Shown: positions 1 to 6,053 of the stretch, piece by piece
Numbering within the stretch: the first letter of the stretch is position 1
Layout of the letters: each line of letters opens with the position of its first letter
NCBI GenBank assembly: GCA_019420045.1
Contig: JAHZHY010000114.1
Location: 1 to 6,707, forward strand
Source of the DNA: Clostridiales bacterium
GTDB lineage: Bacteria > Bacillota > Clostridia > Oscillospirales > Butyricicoccaceae
Direction of reading: 5' to 3'
Length of the DNA stretch: 6,707 nucleotides
Made by a program: the position numbers and the translations under genes
Notes under the pieces: generated by a model
The model's input: the letters and a program-made list of their open reading frames with translations, nothing else
What the model was told of the DNA's origin: nothing
Databases searched by the model: none

Positions 1-16
1 TTGCCCCTTGATAAGT

Positions 17-49
17 GCAAAAAGCCACGCACAGGTCGCGGCTTTTTGC
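17..49. terminator. Bidirectional stem-loop terminator candidate
   Basis: A perfect 10-base inverted repeat (GCAAAAAGCC at 17-26, GGCTTTTTGC at 40-49) encloses a 13-base loop. The A-run in one arm and T-run in the other make it terminator-like when read from either strand. It lies about 80 bases past the stop of the helicase gene, so it could end the leftward transcript or a rightward one entering from beyond base 1. No gene is visible in bases 1-129 apart from this and the next hairpin. Function is inferred from shape only. Confidence 0.55.
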
Positions 50-108
50 AGATTGATAATGGTAAGGGCAAACGGCCCCTCTGTCCAGATTCGTTTTCCC
101 CCAGACTG

Positions 109-133
109 AAACGCCTTTTCAGGCGTTTTTTAT
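109..133. terminator. Rho-independent terminator at the end of the helicase gene
   Basis: A 7-base stem (AAACGCC at 109-115, GGCGTTT at 122-128) with a 6-base loop sits directly beyond the TAA stop (130-132) of the UvrD-like gene. On the plus strand it is followed by a long T-rich run, so it would be strongest for rightward transcription. On the minus strand the arm itself supplies only three Ts. It therefore probably works in both directions, stronger rightward, which hints at a convergent gene to the left of the window. Confidence 0.6.
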
Positions 134-2259
134 TTTTCCGGTGTAAATTGTCCCAGTCCCAGCGTGGCGGCCAGAGAAAATGTCCGCTGGCTGCCATCCA
201 GAAAGGCCACGGTGACCAGGTCTCCCTGGCGTTTGGCAATGACTCCCGGCCCAAAGCGCCGGTGGCTCAAAACCGCCCCTTTTACATAATATTGCTCTGC
301 TCCAGCAGGCAAAACCGGCGGCTTTTTTTCCAGAGCCGCGGGGCGCTGGGCCAGCGTACCCGGCTTTTTGCTCACCGTTGGCCGGAGAGCAGCAGGAGCT
401 CGGGAAGGCTTTTTGATCGGAAAGATCTCCTGACTGAATGTGGACTCCATCTCCGGATGTCGAAAACGAAACACCTGAAGCCGGTCCTTGGCTCGGGTCA
501 TCGCCACATAAAACAGCCGCCGCTCCTCTTCCCAGGTTTTCCATGCCTCTTCGTCTCCCGGTTCCGGCTGACCTGTCCGAGGGAAAATGCCATCGGCCAC
601 ATCCATCAGAATCACCCGGTCATATTCCAGTCCTTTGCTGGAATGAACGGTGGAAAGCACAAAGGGACAATCCTGCTCTCCCCCTTGCCGCACCAGATCC
701 TCCAGCTCTCCCAGACGCCGCAGCAGATCCATAGGGCTTTTTTCCATGGCCCCCAGGGACTCCAAAATCTGTGCTTTTCCCGGCTCCATGCCCTGGCGCT
801 GCAAATATTCCCCATATCCCATGAACCGGACAATGCGGTAAACCGCTTTGTCCCCTGGCTCCAACAGCATATGATCCAGATGGGTTTGCAATGCCCGGCA
901 CTGGCGCCGGGTGAAGGACGAAGCCTGAGGATTTTCCGCCAGCCGCTCCAGAATGGTGTTCTTTCCCTTGTGCGCTGCTGCTTTCTCAGCGTCTTTTTTT
1001 CGGATACCCGCTCCCAATTTATAATAGATATCCAAAAACAAAGCAGGAGACTGGGGGTCCTGGGCAAAACGGATGATATTGCTGATATCCCGCACCACCC
1101 GGCTGGTGAAAAAGGCGCTGTCCACCTGGCGACACCGATAGGGAATCCCCTTCCGTGCCAGCAGGTCGATAAGAGGCAAGGCGCTTTCATTGTCCCGGTA
1201 AAGCACCGCTGTCTCTTCCTGGCAGTCCTGGGCCACCTGCATCAGATAGGAATATTGAGCCCTTCGATTGGCTAGAGAAATACTTTCCACTGCCAGTCCC
1301 GCTGGACGCACCGCTTCCATATGCTTGGGGTATCGGTCCCGGTTCTTTTGGATGAAGTTTTGGGCGGTCTCCACGATCTGCGGAGTGGAACGGTAGTTCT
1401 TTTCCAGATAAAGCACCTTGGCCCCTTGATATCGTTTGGGAAACTGGGTCAAAGCCTGGGGATAGGCCGCCCGGAAACCATAAATACTCTGGTCCTCATC
1501 TCCCACTAAAAAGATGTTTTTCTCCTTCCCGGCCAGAAGATCCAGAATGGCATGCTGGATCTTGGAAGTATCCTGGGCCTCATCCACTGAAAGATACCGG
1601 TATCTCTTCTGAAAACGGGCCAAAACCTCGGGATAGCGCAGCAGGATCTGGCGGGCATAGACCATCTGATCATCGTAGTCCATCTGCTGGCGCTGACGGA
1701 GGGTTTGATCGTAAGCCTGAAACAGGGCGGGAAAATCCACCCCCTCCACCTCCACCGTTTCCAGTTCATCCCGGGTGAGCATCTGGTTCTTGGCGTAGGT
1801 AATGGCGGTCTGAAGGGCCTTGACGGTGCTTTCCGGCACAAATTCCTTTTGCTGCCTGCGGCACAGTTCTCCCAAAAGGGCCCCCTGGGCCCCGGTGTCC
1901 TCCAGCAAAGAAAAAGCCTGCCGACCAAGCAGCCGTTCATAGGTGCGGATCACCCGGCTGCACAGGCCGTTGATGGTGCGAAACTCCAGCCGGTTTCCCA
2001 TCTCCTGCCCAAAGCTGCGGCAAAAGCGGGCTTTCATATCCCTGGCGGCAGAGACGGTATAGGTAACAGTGAGAATCTGCTCCGGTGGGATCTGCTTTGC
2101 ATAGACCATATACCCCACCCGGCTGACCAGCACGGTGGTTTTGCCGCTGCCCGGCACGGCCAGCAGCAGCACAGGGCCTTCCACACTCTCCACTGCCGCC
2201 TGCTGCTGGGGATTGAGAGAAAGACCGAACCTTTTCTGAAACTCCTGAATATCAGCCAT
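130..2259 (-). CDS. UvrD/PcrA-like superfamily 1A DNA helicase with C-terminal Tudor-like domain
   Basis: This is a 709-residue ATP-dependent DNA helicase of the UvrD/PcrA/Rep family, expected to unwind DNA 3' to 5' in repair or replication restart. Motifs appear in order: a Q-motif-like NPQQQAAV (16-23); Walker A AVPGSGKTT (34-42); motif Ia TVTYTVSAARDMK (64-76); YDD (195-197); Walker B DEAQD (226-230); motif III GDEDQSIYGFR (253-263); motif IV EKNYRST (287-293); motif V STVHSSKGLEYD (536-547); and motif VI EEERRLFYVAMTRAKDRL (577-594). A Lys/Pro/Ala-rich linker (about 615-655) leads to a small SHRRFGPGVI...VAFLDGS segment (665-690). That segment resembles the Tudor-like tail of PcrA/UvrD, which in those proteins contacts RNA polymerase. 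Walker A begins AVPG and motif Ia reads TYTVSAA, where PcrA has AGAG and TFTNKAA, so this is probably a clostridial UvrD-like paralogue and not PcrA itself; hence no symbol. The ATG start overlaps the preceding SDR gene by 8 bases (ATGGCTGA) with only a weak ribosome site, suggesting translational coupling. It ends in TAA. Confidence 0.93.
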   Translation of the reverse strand: MADIQEFQKRFGLSLNPQQQAAVESVEGPVLLLAVPGSGKTTVLVSRVGYMVYAKQIPPEQILTVTYTVSAARDMKARFCRSFGQEMGNRLEFRTINGLCSRVIRTYERLLGRQAFSLLEDTGAQGALLGELCRRQQKEFVPESTVKALQTAITYAKNQMLTRDELETVEVEGVDFPALFQAYDQTLRQRQQMDYDDQMVYARQILLRYPEVLARFQKRYRYLSVDEAQDTSKIQHAILDLLAGKEKNIFLVGDEDQSIYGFRAAYPQALTQFPKRYQGAKVLYLEKNYRSTPQIVETAQNFIQKNRDRYPKHMEAVRPAGLAVESISLANRRAQYSYLMQVAQDCQEETAVLYRDNESALPLIDLLARKGIPYRCRQVDSAFFTSRVVRDISNIIRFAQDPQSPALFLDIYYKLGAGIRKKDAEKAAAHKGKNTILERLAENPQASSFTRRQCRALQTHLDHMLLEPGDKAVYRIVRFMGYGEYLQRQGMEPGKAQILESLGAMEKSPMDLLRRLGELEDLVRQGGEQDCPFVLSTVHSSKGLEYDRVILMDVADGIFPRTGQPEPGDEEAWKTWEEERRLFYVAMTRAKDRLQVFRFRHPEMESTFSQEIFPIKKPSRAPAALRPTVSKKPGTLAQRPAALEKKPPVLPAGAEQYYVKGAVLSHRRFGPGVIAKRQGDLVTVAFLDGSQRTFSLAATLGLGQFTPEK

Positions 2260-2956
2260 GGAAACGCCAGCCGCAGTCGTCGTGGTAGATCATCTGATGG
2301 GTCATGCCGCCATCGATGCAGATATTTTCTCCTGTAATGAACCCGGCCTTATCCGAGCAAAGGAAGAGCACCATCTGGGCGATATCCTGGGGAGTTCCCA
2401 CCCGTCCCGCAGGGTGCTGCGTCTCATCGGCACCGGAGAACCGGGAGCCGGTGGTGTCGATCCAGCCAGGGGAGATGGAGTTGACCCGGGCTTTGTCCCG
2501 CAGGCTCACCGCCAGGGCATGGGTGAGGGCGGCAATTCCCCCTTTGGCAGCGGTATAACTTTCGGTGAAAGGCTGGCTCATCCGATCCCGGCTGGAAGAA
2601 ATGTTCACAATACTGGCTCCCTCTCCAAAATAGGGAAGCAGCAGCTGGGTCAAATAAAAAGGCGCCGCCACCCCCACCTGAAGGGCCTGGTTGAATTGTT
2701 CCCAGGTGCAGGTATCAATGCCCAGGAACAAGGGTTTTGCATTGTTTACCAGAAAATCCACCCGGCCATAGGTTTGAATGATCTTTTGAGCGAACCGCTC
2801 CAGATCTTCCTTTTTTCCCACATCCCCCTGGAAAAAGTCATTTTCCAGCAGATCAATGGTGCAGACCTTGGCCCCCTGCTTTGCAAATTCCTCACAAATG
2901 CACCGGCCGATACCTTGGGCGCCACCGGTGACCACGGCTACTTTATCCTGAAACAT
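2252..2956 (-). CDS. Short-chain dehydrogenase/reductase (SDR), NAD(H)-type
   Basis: This is a 234-residue classical SDR oxidoreductase, a normal length for the family, expected to be cytosolic. The Rossmann glycine motif TGGAQGIG is at residues 10-17. Asp35 at the end of the second strand (TIDL) favours NAD(H) over NADP(H). NNA is at 71-73, and the catalytic Ser-Tyr-Lys set is Ser121, Tyr134 and Lys138 (YTAAK). SPGW and a C-terminal IDGG complete the pattern. The fourth tetrad residue, usually Asn in a VNLxGPF-type strand, appears to be Gly95 (QVGVAAPF), and the usual NNAG reads NNAK. I chose the ATG at 2956 because GGAGG lies 7 bases upstream; an in-frame ATG at 2962 is only 1 base from it. 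The gene starts 2 bases after the alcohol dehydrogenase stop and overlaps the helicase start. The substrate is unknown; pairing with the alcohol dehydrogenase suggests consecutive steps on an alcohol or polyol, which is inference. Confidence 0.92.
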   Translation of the reverse strand: MFQDKVAVVTGGAQGIGRCICEEFAKQGAKVCTIDLLENDFFQGDVGKKEDLERFAQKIIQTYGRVDFLVNNAKPLFLGIDTCTWEQFNQALQVGVAAPFYLTQLLLPYFGEGASIVNISSSRDRMSQPFTESYTAAKGGIAALTHALAVSLRDKARVNSISPGWIDTTGSRFSGADETQHPAGRVGTPQDIAQMVLFLCSDKAGFITGENICIDGGMTHQMIYHDDCGWRFHG

Positions 2957-2958
2957 AG

Positions 2959-3999
2959 TCATTCCTCCATTTGGATGGCCACTTTAATGACCCCGTCTTC
3001 CCTTTTTTCAAACACCTCGTAGGCCTTCTGGATCTCCCGCAAAGGAAAAGTGTGGGTGATCAACGGCCGGGTATCCAGCTTGCCCTCTGCGATCAGCTGA
3101 AGAATGTCGTCCACATGGCAGCCATCCACTCCACCGGTCTAAAAAGTGAGGTTTTTGCCGTACATCTCCGGCAGGGGCAGTACCTGAGAGGCGTCATACA
3201 GCGCCACCACCGTCACCACGCCATTGGGACGAGCACATTTCCAGGCCAGCTGGAAGCTGTCCTCTGTCCCGGCCACTTCCAGCACCCGTCCGGCGCCGCC
3301 GTGGGGAGTATGGGCCTTCACAAATTTCTCGGCCTCCTCCGGCGCCACAGTGAGTACCTGGGGATAGTACTCTTCCACAAACTTTCGCCGCTGGGGATCT
3401 TTTTCGCACACCATCACCACTCCTGGCTGATGCAGCAGCACGCATTGCAGAGTGCACAGCCCGGTGGGACCCGCGCCGATGATGAGTACCGACTCCCCTG
3501 GTTCGATCCCCGCGATATCGGCAGCCCAATAACCGGTGGCCAGCAGATCTCCCGCCAGTAATGCCTGCTCATCGGACACCCCTTGAGGAATATGGCTGAG
3601 GCCTTGGTCTCCATAGGGCACCCGCACATATTCCCCCTGGCCGCCATCGATGCGGCAGCCCAGAGCCCAGCCGCCCTGAGGATCGGTACAGTTATTCACA
3701 TACCCCTGGCGGCAGAAGAAGCATTTTCCGCAGAAGGTTTCCACATTGACGGCCACCCGGTCGCCGGGAGCAAATTTCTGCACCTTCTCCCCCACTTCTT
3801 CCACAACGCCCACCATTTCATGGCCCACCGTCACCCCAGGCACCGCCCTGGGCACCGAACCGTGCTTGATGTGCAGATCGCTGGTGCAAATGCTGGCCAA
3901 AGTCACCCGCACCACCACATCCTCCGGCTCCTGCACATGGGGCCGGGGTTTTTCCAGGAGGGCAAACCGACCCTGTTCCACATAAGTATAGGCCAACAT
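2959..3999 (-). CDS. Zinc-dependent medium-chain alcohol dehydrogenase, interrupted by an in-frame TAG
   Basis: This medium-chain dehydrogenase/reductase would oxidise an alcohol with NAD. Counting through the TAG it has 346 codons before the TGA, a normal family length. Catalytic zinc ligands are Cys38, His60 (GHE) and Asp151, matching Cys37/His59/Asp150 of the Thermoanaerobacter brockii enzyme. Four cysteines (90, 93, 96, 104) form the structural zinc lobe, and the Rossmann motif GAGPTG is at 175-180. An acidic residue after the second strand (CEKD) favours NAD. Codon 287 is TAG (3139-3141), yet the frame continues for 59 codons with clear family sequence (TGGVDG, LITHTFPLREIQKAYEVF, GVIKVAI). 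If translation stops there, the end of the catalytic domain is lost and the 286-residue product is probably inactive. I chose the ATG at 3999 because AAAGGAG lies 8 bases upstream; a TTG at 4029 and an ATG at 4005 are poorer. First gene of the ADH-SDR-helicase set. It may be a pseudogene; the exact alcohol is unknown. Confidence 0.85.
2964..2968 (-). promoter_or_regulatory. Ribosome binding site deciding the SDR start
   Basis: GGAGG lies within the last codons of the alcohol dehydrogenase gene, 7 bases before the ATG at 2956 and 1 base before the ATG at 2962. The spacing favours the downstream ATG, giving a product that begins MFQDK. Its position inside the upstream gene means ribosomes finishing that gene would terminate next to this site. 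Confidence 0.7.
3139..3141 (-). other. In-frame amber (TAG) codon inside the alcohol dehydrogenase gene
   Basis: The minus strand reads AACCTCACTTTT-TAG-ACCGGTGGA, that is NLTF-stop-TGG. Relatives, as I recall them, have a lysine here (TFKTGG; TIKGG in the T. brockii enzyme). AAG to TAG is one base change. Reading frame and family similarity are intact on both sides, with no insertion or deletion. I see no convincing stem-loop directly after the codon that would mark programmed readthrough. Confidence 0.9.
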
Positions 4000-4007
4000 A
4001 TCCATTT

Positions 4008-4014
4008 CTCCTTT
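4008..4014 (-). promoter_or_regulatory. Ribosome binding site deciding the alcohol dehydrogenase start
   Basis: AAAGGAG sits 8 bases before the ATG at 3999 and only 2 bases before the in-frame ATG at 4005. The spacing selects the start giving MLAYTYVEQG, which also matches where homologues begin. Confidence 0.7.
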
Positions 4015-4028
4015 TCGCCCATATGTCA

Positions 4029-4060
4029 AAGGCCCGGCCCCTGGGAAGGGACCGGGCCTT
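4029..4060 (-). terminator. Strong hairpin after mreB, terminator or attenuator
   Basis: A 13-base-pair stem (4029-4041 with 4048-4060, one G-U wobble in the minus-strand RNA) with a 6-base loop lies 12 bases after the mreB TAA. In the direction of mreB transcription it is followed only by TTTGACATAT, a weak U-tract. It probably terminates mreB transcripts partially, and some read-through may feed the dehydrogenase genes, since I find no convincing promoter between the two. The last stem base is 30 bases before the alcohol dehydrogenase ATG. Confidence 0.6.
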
Positions 4061-4072
4061 GTACCGTTTTTC

Positions 4073-5095
4073 TTACATCATCTGCCGCCGCCAGGACAGG
4101 TTCATGGTACCGTCCTGCATCACCGACAGATTGTCCAGGGTCTTGCCAGTGCCCAGAGCCACACAGGAGATGGCATCATCGGCCACACGGGTGGCAATGC
4201 CGGTTTTGGATTCGATCAGCTTGTCAAAGCCATAGATCAGGCTGCCGCCGCCGGTCATGACAATGCCGTTTGTGGCAATGTCGCCCACCAGCTCAGGAGC
4301 GGTGCGCTCCAGCACGAAATGTACCGCCTCCACGATCTTGGTGGACACCTCTTCAAAGGCCTCCAGCAGCTCAGTGGAAGTGACAGTGAACACCCGGGGC
4401 AGGCCGGTCATCAGGCAACGGCCCTTGACCTCCATGCTCACTTCCTCTTCCCGGGGATAGACACAGCCAATGGTCATTTTCAGCTCTTCCGCTGTGCGCT
4501 CACCGATGAGCACATTGTGCTTGCGGCGCACATATTTAACGATGGCATCGTCGAACTTATCGCCAGCCACCTTGATGGAAGTGCTTTCCACTATACCGCC
4601 CAGGGAAATGACGGCCACATCGGTGGTACCGCCGCCGATGTCCACGATCATATTGCCATCAGGCTTGGAGATCTCAATACCGGCGCCAATGGCCGCAGCC
4701 ACAGGCTCCTCGATAAGGTAGACCTTCCGGGCGCCGGCCTGGGTACCGGCGTCGATGACGGCCCGCTCTTCCACCTCGGTGATGATGGAAGGCACGCAGA
4801 TGACCACATTGGGCTTGAACAGACGGAATCCCAACACCTTATGGATGAATTCCTTGATCATTTTCTCCGTCATTTCATAATCGGAGATCACGCCATCCCG
4901 CAGGGGACGCACAGCAATGATGTTGCCCGGTGTACGGCCCAGCATCTTCTGGGCATCCTCGCCGATGGCCAGAATTTTGCCGGTGGATTTGTCCACCGCC
5001 ACAACAGAAGGCTCGCACAAAACGATGCCCTTACCTTTTACATAAACCAGTACGGAAGCCGTACCCAGATCAATTCCGATATCGCCTGCTGACAT
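4073..5095 (-). CDS. mreB: Rod shape-determining protein MreB/Mbl family (bacterial actin)
   Basis: This 340-residue actin-fold ATPase forms membrane-associated filaments that direct lateral cell-wall synthesis in rod-shaped cells. Phosphate-1 motif GIDLGTASVLVY is at residues 7-18, LGRTPGNIIAVRPL at 52-65, a PSI segment at 102-104, LIEEPVAAAIGAG at 127-139, phosphate-2 VDIGGGTTDVAV at 151-162, and the adenosine motif MTGGGSLIYG at 280-289. Length matches MreB and Mbl (about 333-345). The start could be read from 5314, but that 73-residue extension contains the promoter and lacks MreB similarity. The ATG at 5095 gives MSAGDIGIDLG, the normal N-terminus; GGAG lies 10 bases upstream, so the ribosome site is modest. 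The gene has its own promoter about 130 bases upstream and a hairpin just after its TAA stop. MreB and its paralogue Mbl cannot be told apart here; no mreC or mreD follows, which fits a stand-alone, Mbl-like copy. Confidence 0.95.
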   Translation of the reverse strand: MSAGDIGIDLGTASVLVYVKGKGIVLCEPSVVAVDKSTGKILAIGEDAQKMLGRTPGNIIAVRPLRDGVISDYEMTEKMIKEFIHKVLGFRLFKPNVVICVPSIITEVEERAVIDAGTQAGARKVYLIEEPVAAAIGAGIEISKPDGNMIVDIGGGTTDVAVISLGGIVESTSIKVAGDKFDDAIVKYVRRKHNVLIGERTAEELKMTIGCVYPREEEVSMEVKGRCLMTGLPRVFTVTSTELLEAFEEVSTKIVEAVHFVLERTAPELVGDIATNGIVMTGGGSLIYGFDKLIESKTGIATRVADDAISCVALGTGKTLDNLSVMQDGTMNLSWRRQMM

Positions 5096-5134
5096 ATCTT
5101 TCCCGCTCCATTTCTCCGGCCGCCTGCTTTCAGG

Positions 5135-5165
5135 GCCCGTCCCCGCTGCCGGGTGGGGTCTGGGC
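5135..5165 (-). promoter_or_regulatory. GC-rich hairpin in the mreB leader
   Basis: In the transcribed leader of mreB, GGGC (5162-5165) can pair with GCCC (5135-5138), and CCCC (5155-5158) with GGGG (5141-5144), separated by a small internal loop. A perfect 10-base palindrome TGGGCGCCCA (5161-5170) overlaps one arm. The hairpin ends about 40 bases before the ATG and does not cover the ribosome site. It may affect mRNA stability or be incidental; no known riboswitch fold is recognised. Confidence 0.35.
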
Positions 5166-5190
5166 GCCCATTTTTCCAAATCTTCACACA

Positions 5191-5206
5191 AAACCACAAT
5201 TGGTTT
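5191..5206. promoter_or_regulatory. Operator-like inverted repeat just downstream of the mreB promoter
   Basis: AAACCA (5191-5196) and TGGTTT (5201-5206) form a perfect dyad around a 4-base centre. It lies about 15-30 bases downstream of the predicted transcription start, a position where a bound repressor would block transcription. It could equally form a short RNA stem. The binding protein, if any, is unknown. Confidence 0.35.
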
Positions 5207-5227
5207 GTTCTTTCCATAGCTCTTTTT

Positions 5228-5256
5228 ATTATACCCAACCAGAATCATGTTTTCAA
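5228..5256 (-). promoter_or_regulatory. Sigma-A type promoter of mreB
   Basis: On the minus strand TTGAAA (-35, 5251-5256) is separated by exactly 17 bases from a consensus TATAAT (-10, 5228-5233). The start of transcription would be near 5221, giving a leader of about 125 bases before the mreB ATG. A-rich and T-rich tracts upstream (about 5257-5290) could act as an UP element. No hairpin terminator is obvious between the comFC stop and this promoter, so some comFC transcripts may also continue into mreB. Confidence 0.85.
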
Positions 5257-5360
5257 CACATTCTTTTGATTTCTTTGTGGAAAAAACGCTTAAAATGGAA
5301 GACAAGGGACGCATTGCGCCAAAAAAATGAACAAATCACTGCACCAATATCAAAAAAACA

Positions 5361-6053
5361 TCATACTTTTCTGTTTTTCTCCCCCGGCCGCTTGGCAAAG
5401 GTGCGGGCAAAGGCTGCCCCATACACCTCCTTGGCTCCGGCCTCCCGCAGCACCCGGGCACATTCCGACAAGGTGCTGCCGGTGGTGAGCACATCGTCCA
5501 CCACAAGCACCCGCCGGGAGCGAACAAGCGCCTCTTTTCCCGGCGCCACGCCAAAGGCCCCCAGCACATTGGCCCGCCGCTGAGCCGCTTTCAGCCGGTA
5601 CATAGGCTTTGTGTTCCGCCGTTTTTCCAGCAGCGGTTCCAGAGGAAGTCCCAGCTCCCTTGCCAATGGCTTGGCCAGCTTCTGGGCCTGCTCATAGCCC
5701 CGCTTCCGCTTGACTTTCCTATGACAGGGCACATAGCACACCAGATCGATCTGTTCCGAAAGACCGGTTTCCCGTACCCGGCTGGCCAGCAGCACGCCGA
5801 AGATCTCTCCATTTTGAGCCGCACCCCGGAATTTGAACCGATGCACACCCCGGCGCACATCCCCTTCATAAGGGTAAACGCACACCGAGCCTGCCACAAA
5901 GGGAAGCTTTCCCTGTTTCCAGCCCTCTTTCAGCGTTTCCCGCCCGGCACAAGCCGGACAAAGCCGGGCCGCCTTTTCCTTTCCCCAAAGAAAGCGTCCG
6001 CATATAGCACACCGGGGCGGAAACAGCCAATCAAACAAGATCCATGGCTTCAT
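5361..6053 (-). CDS. comFC: ComFC-like phosphoribosyltransferase-fold protein (ComF family)
   Basis: This 230-residue ComF/GntX family protein is of typical length. A zinc-ribbon with two cysteine pairs, CAIC (15, 18) and CPAC (32, 35), opens the protein. A central VPCHRKVKRKRGYEQAQ segment (108-124) matches the family's PxHxxRxxxRGFNQA region. The phosphoribosyltransferase PRPP-binding loop VVDDVLTTGST is at 184-194. In naturally competent Firmicutes ComFC takes part in uptake or processing of transforming DNA together with the ComFA helicase; here no comFA is adjacent, and in non-competent bacteria the role is unclear. The ATG at 6053 follows GAGGAG (6059-6064) with 5-base spacing. The start overlaps the end of the recD2 gene by 23 bases, so the two are probably co-transcribed and coupled. 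It ends in TGA with an Arg/Lys-rich tail. Confidence 0.92.
   Translation of the reverse strand: MKPWILFDWLFPPRCAICGRFLWGKEKAARLCPACAGRETLKEGWKQGKLPFVAGSVCVYPYEGDVRRGVHRFKFRGAAQNGEIFGVLLASRVRETGLSEQIDLVCYVPCHRKVKRKRGYEQAQKLAKPLARELGLPLEPLLEKRRNTKPMYRLKAAQRRANVLGAFGVAPGKEALVRSRRVLVVDDVLTTGSTLSECARVLREAGAKEVYGAAFARTFAKRPGEKNRKV

Noticed and set aside
1..1275. Long plus-strand open frame (424 codons) opposite the UvrD-like gene
   Set aside because: It has no recognisable motifs, low-complexity Pro/Arg/His-rich composition, and lies antisense to a gene with every helicase motif; a shadow of GC-biased codon use.
2258..3022. Plus-strand open frame of 254 codons opposite the SDR gene
   Set aside because: Antisense to a gene with complete SDR motifs; no family features of its own.
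3100..3138. Possible readthrough-stimulating RNA stem after the ADH amber codon
   Set aside because: Only very short complementarity around ATGGC/GCCAT with no room for a loop; nothing shared with the sequence after the recD2 amber codon.
4024..4029. TTGACA resembling a -35 box before the alcohol dehydrogenase
   Set aside because: A -10 box at normal spacing would fall at or past the ATG at 3999, and none is convincing; the hexamer overlaps the tail of the hairpin.
4319..5092. Plus-strand open frame of 257 codons opposite mreB
   Set aside because: His/Asp/Gly-rich shadow translation of the conserved mreB sequence, with no ribosome site or family resemblance.
5038..5238. Small minus-strand open frame of 66 codons in the mreB leader
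   Set aside because: It overlaps the mreB start in another frame, has no ribosome site of note, and shows no recognisable protein features.
5096..5314. N-terminal extension of MreB by 73 residues
   Set aside because: The extra stretch contains the promoter and leader, lacks MreB similarity, and the ATG at 5095 gives the usual N-terminus.
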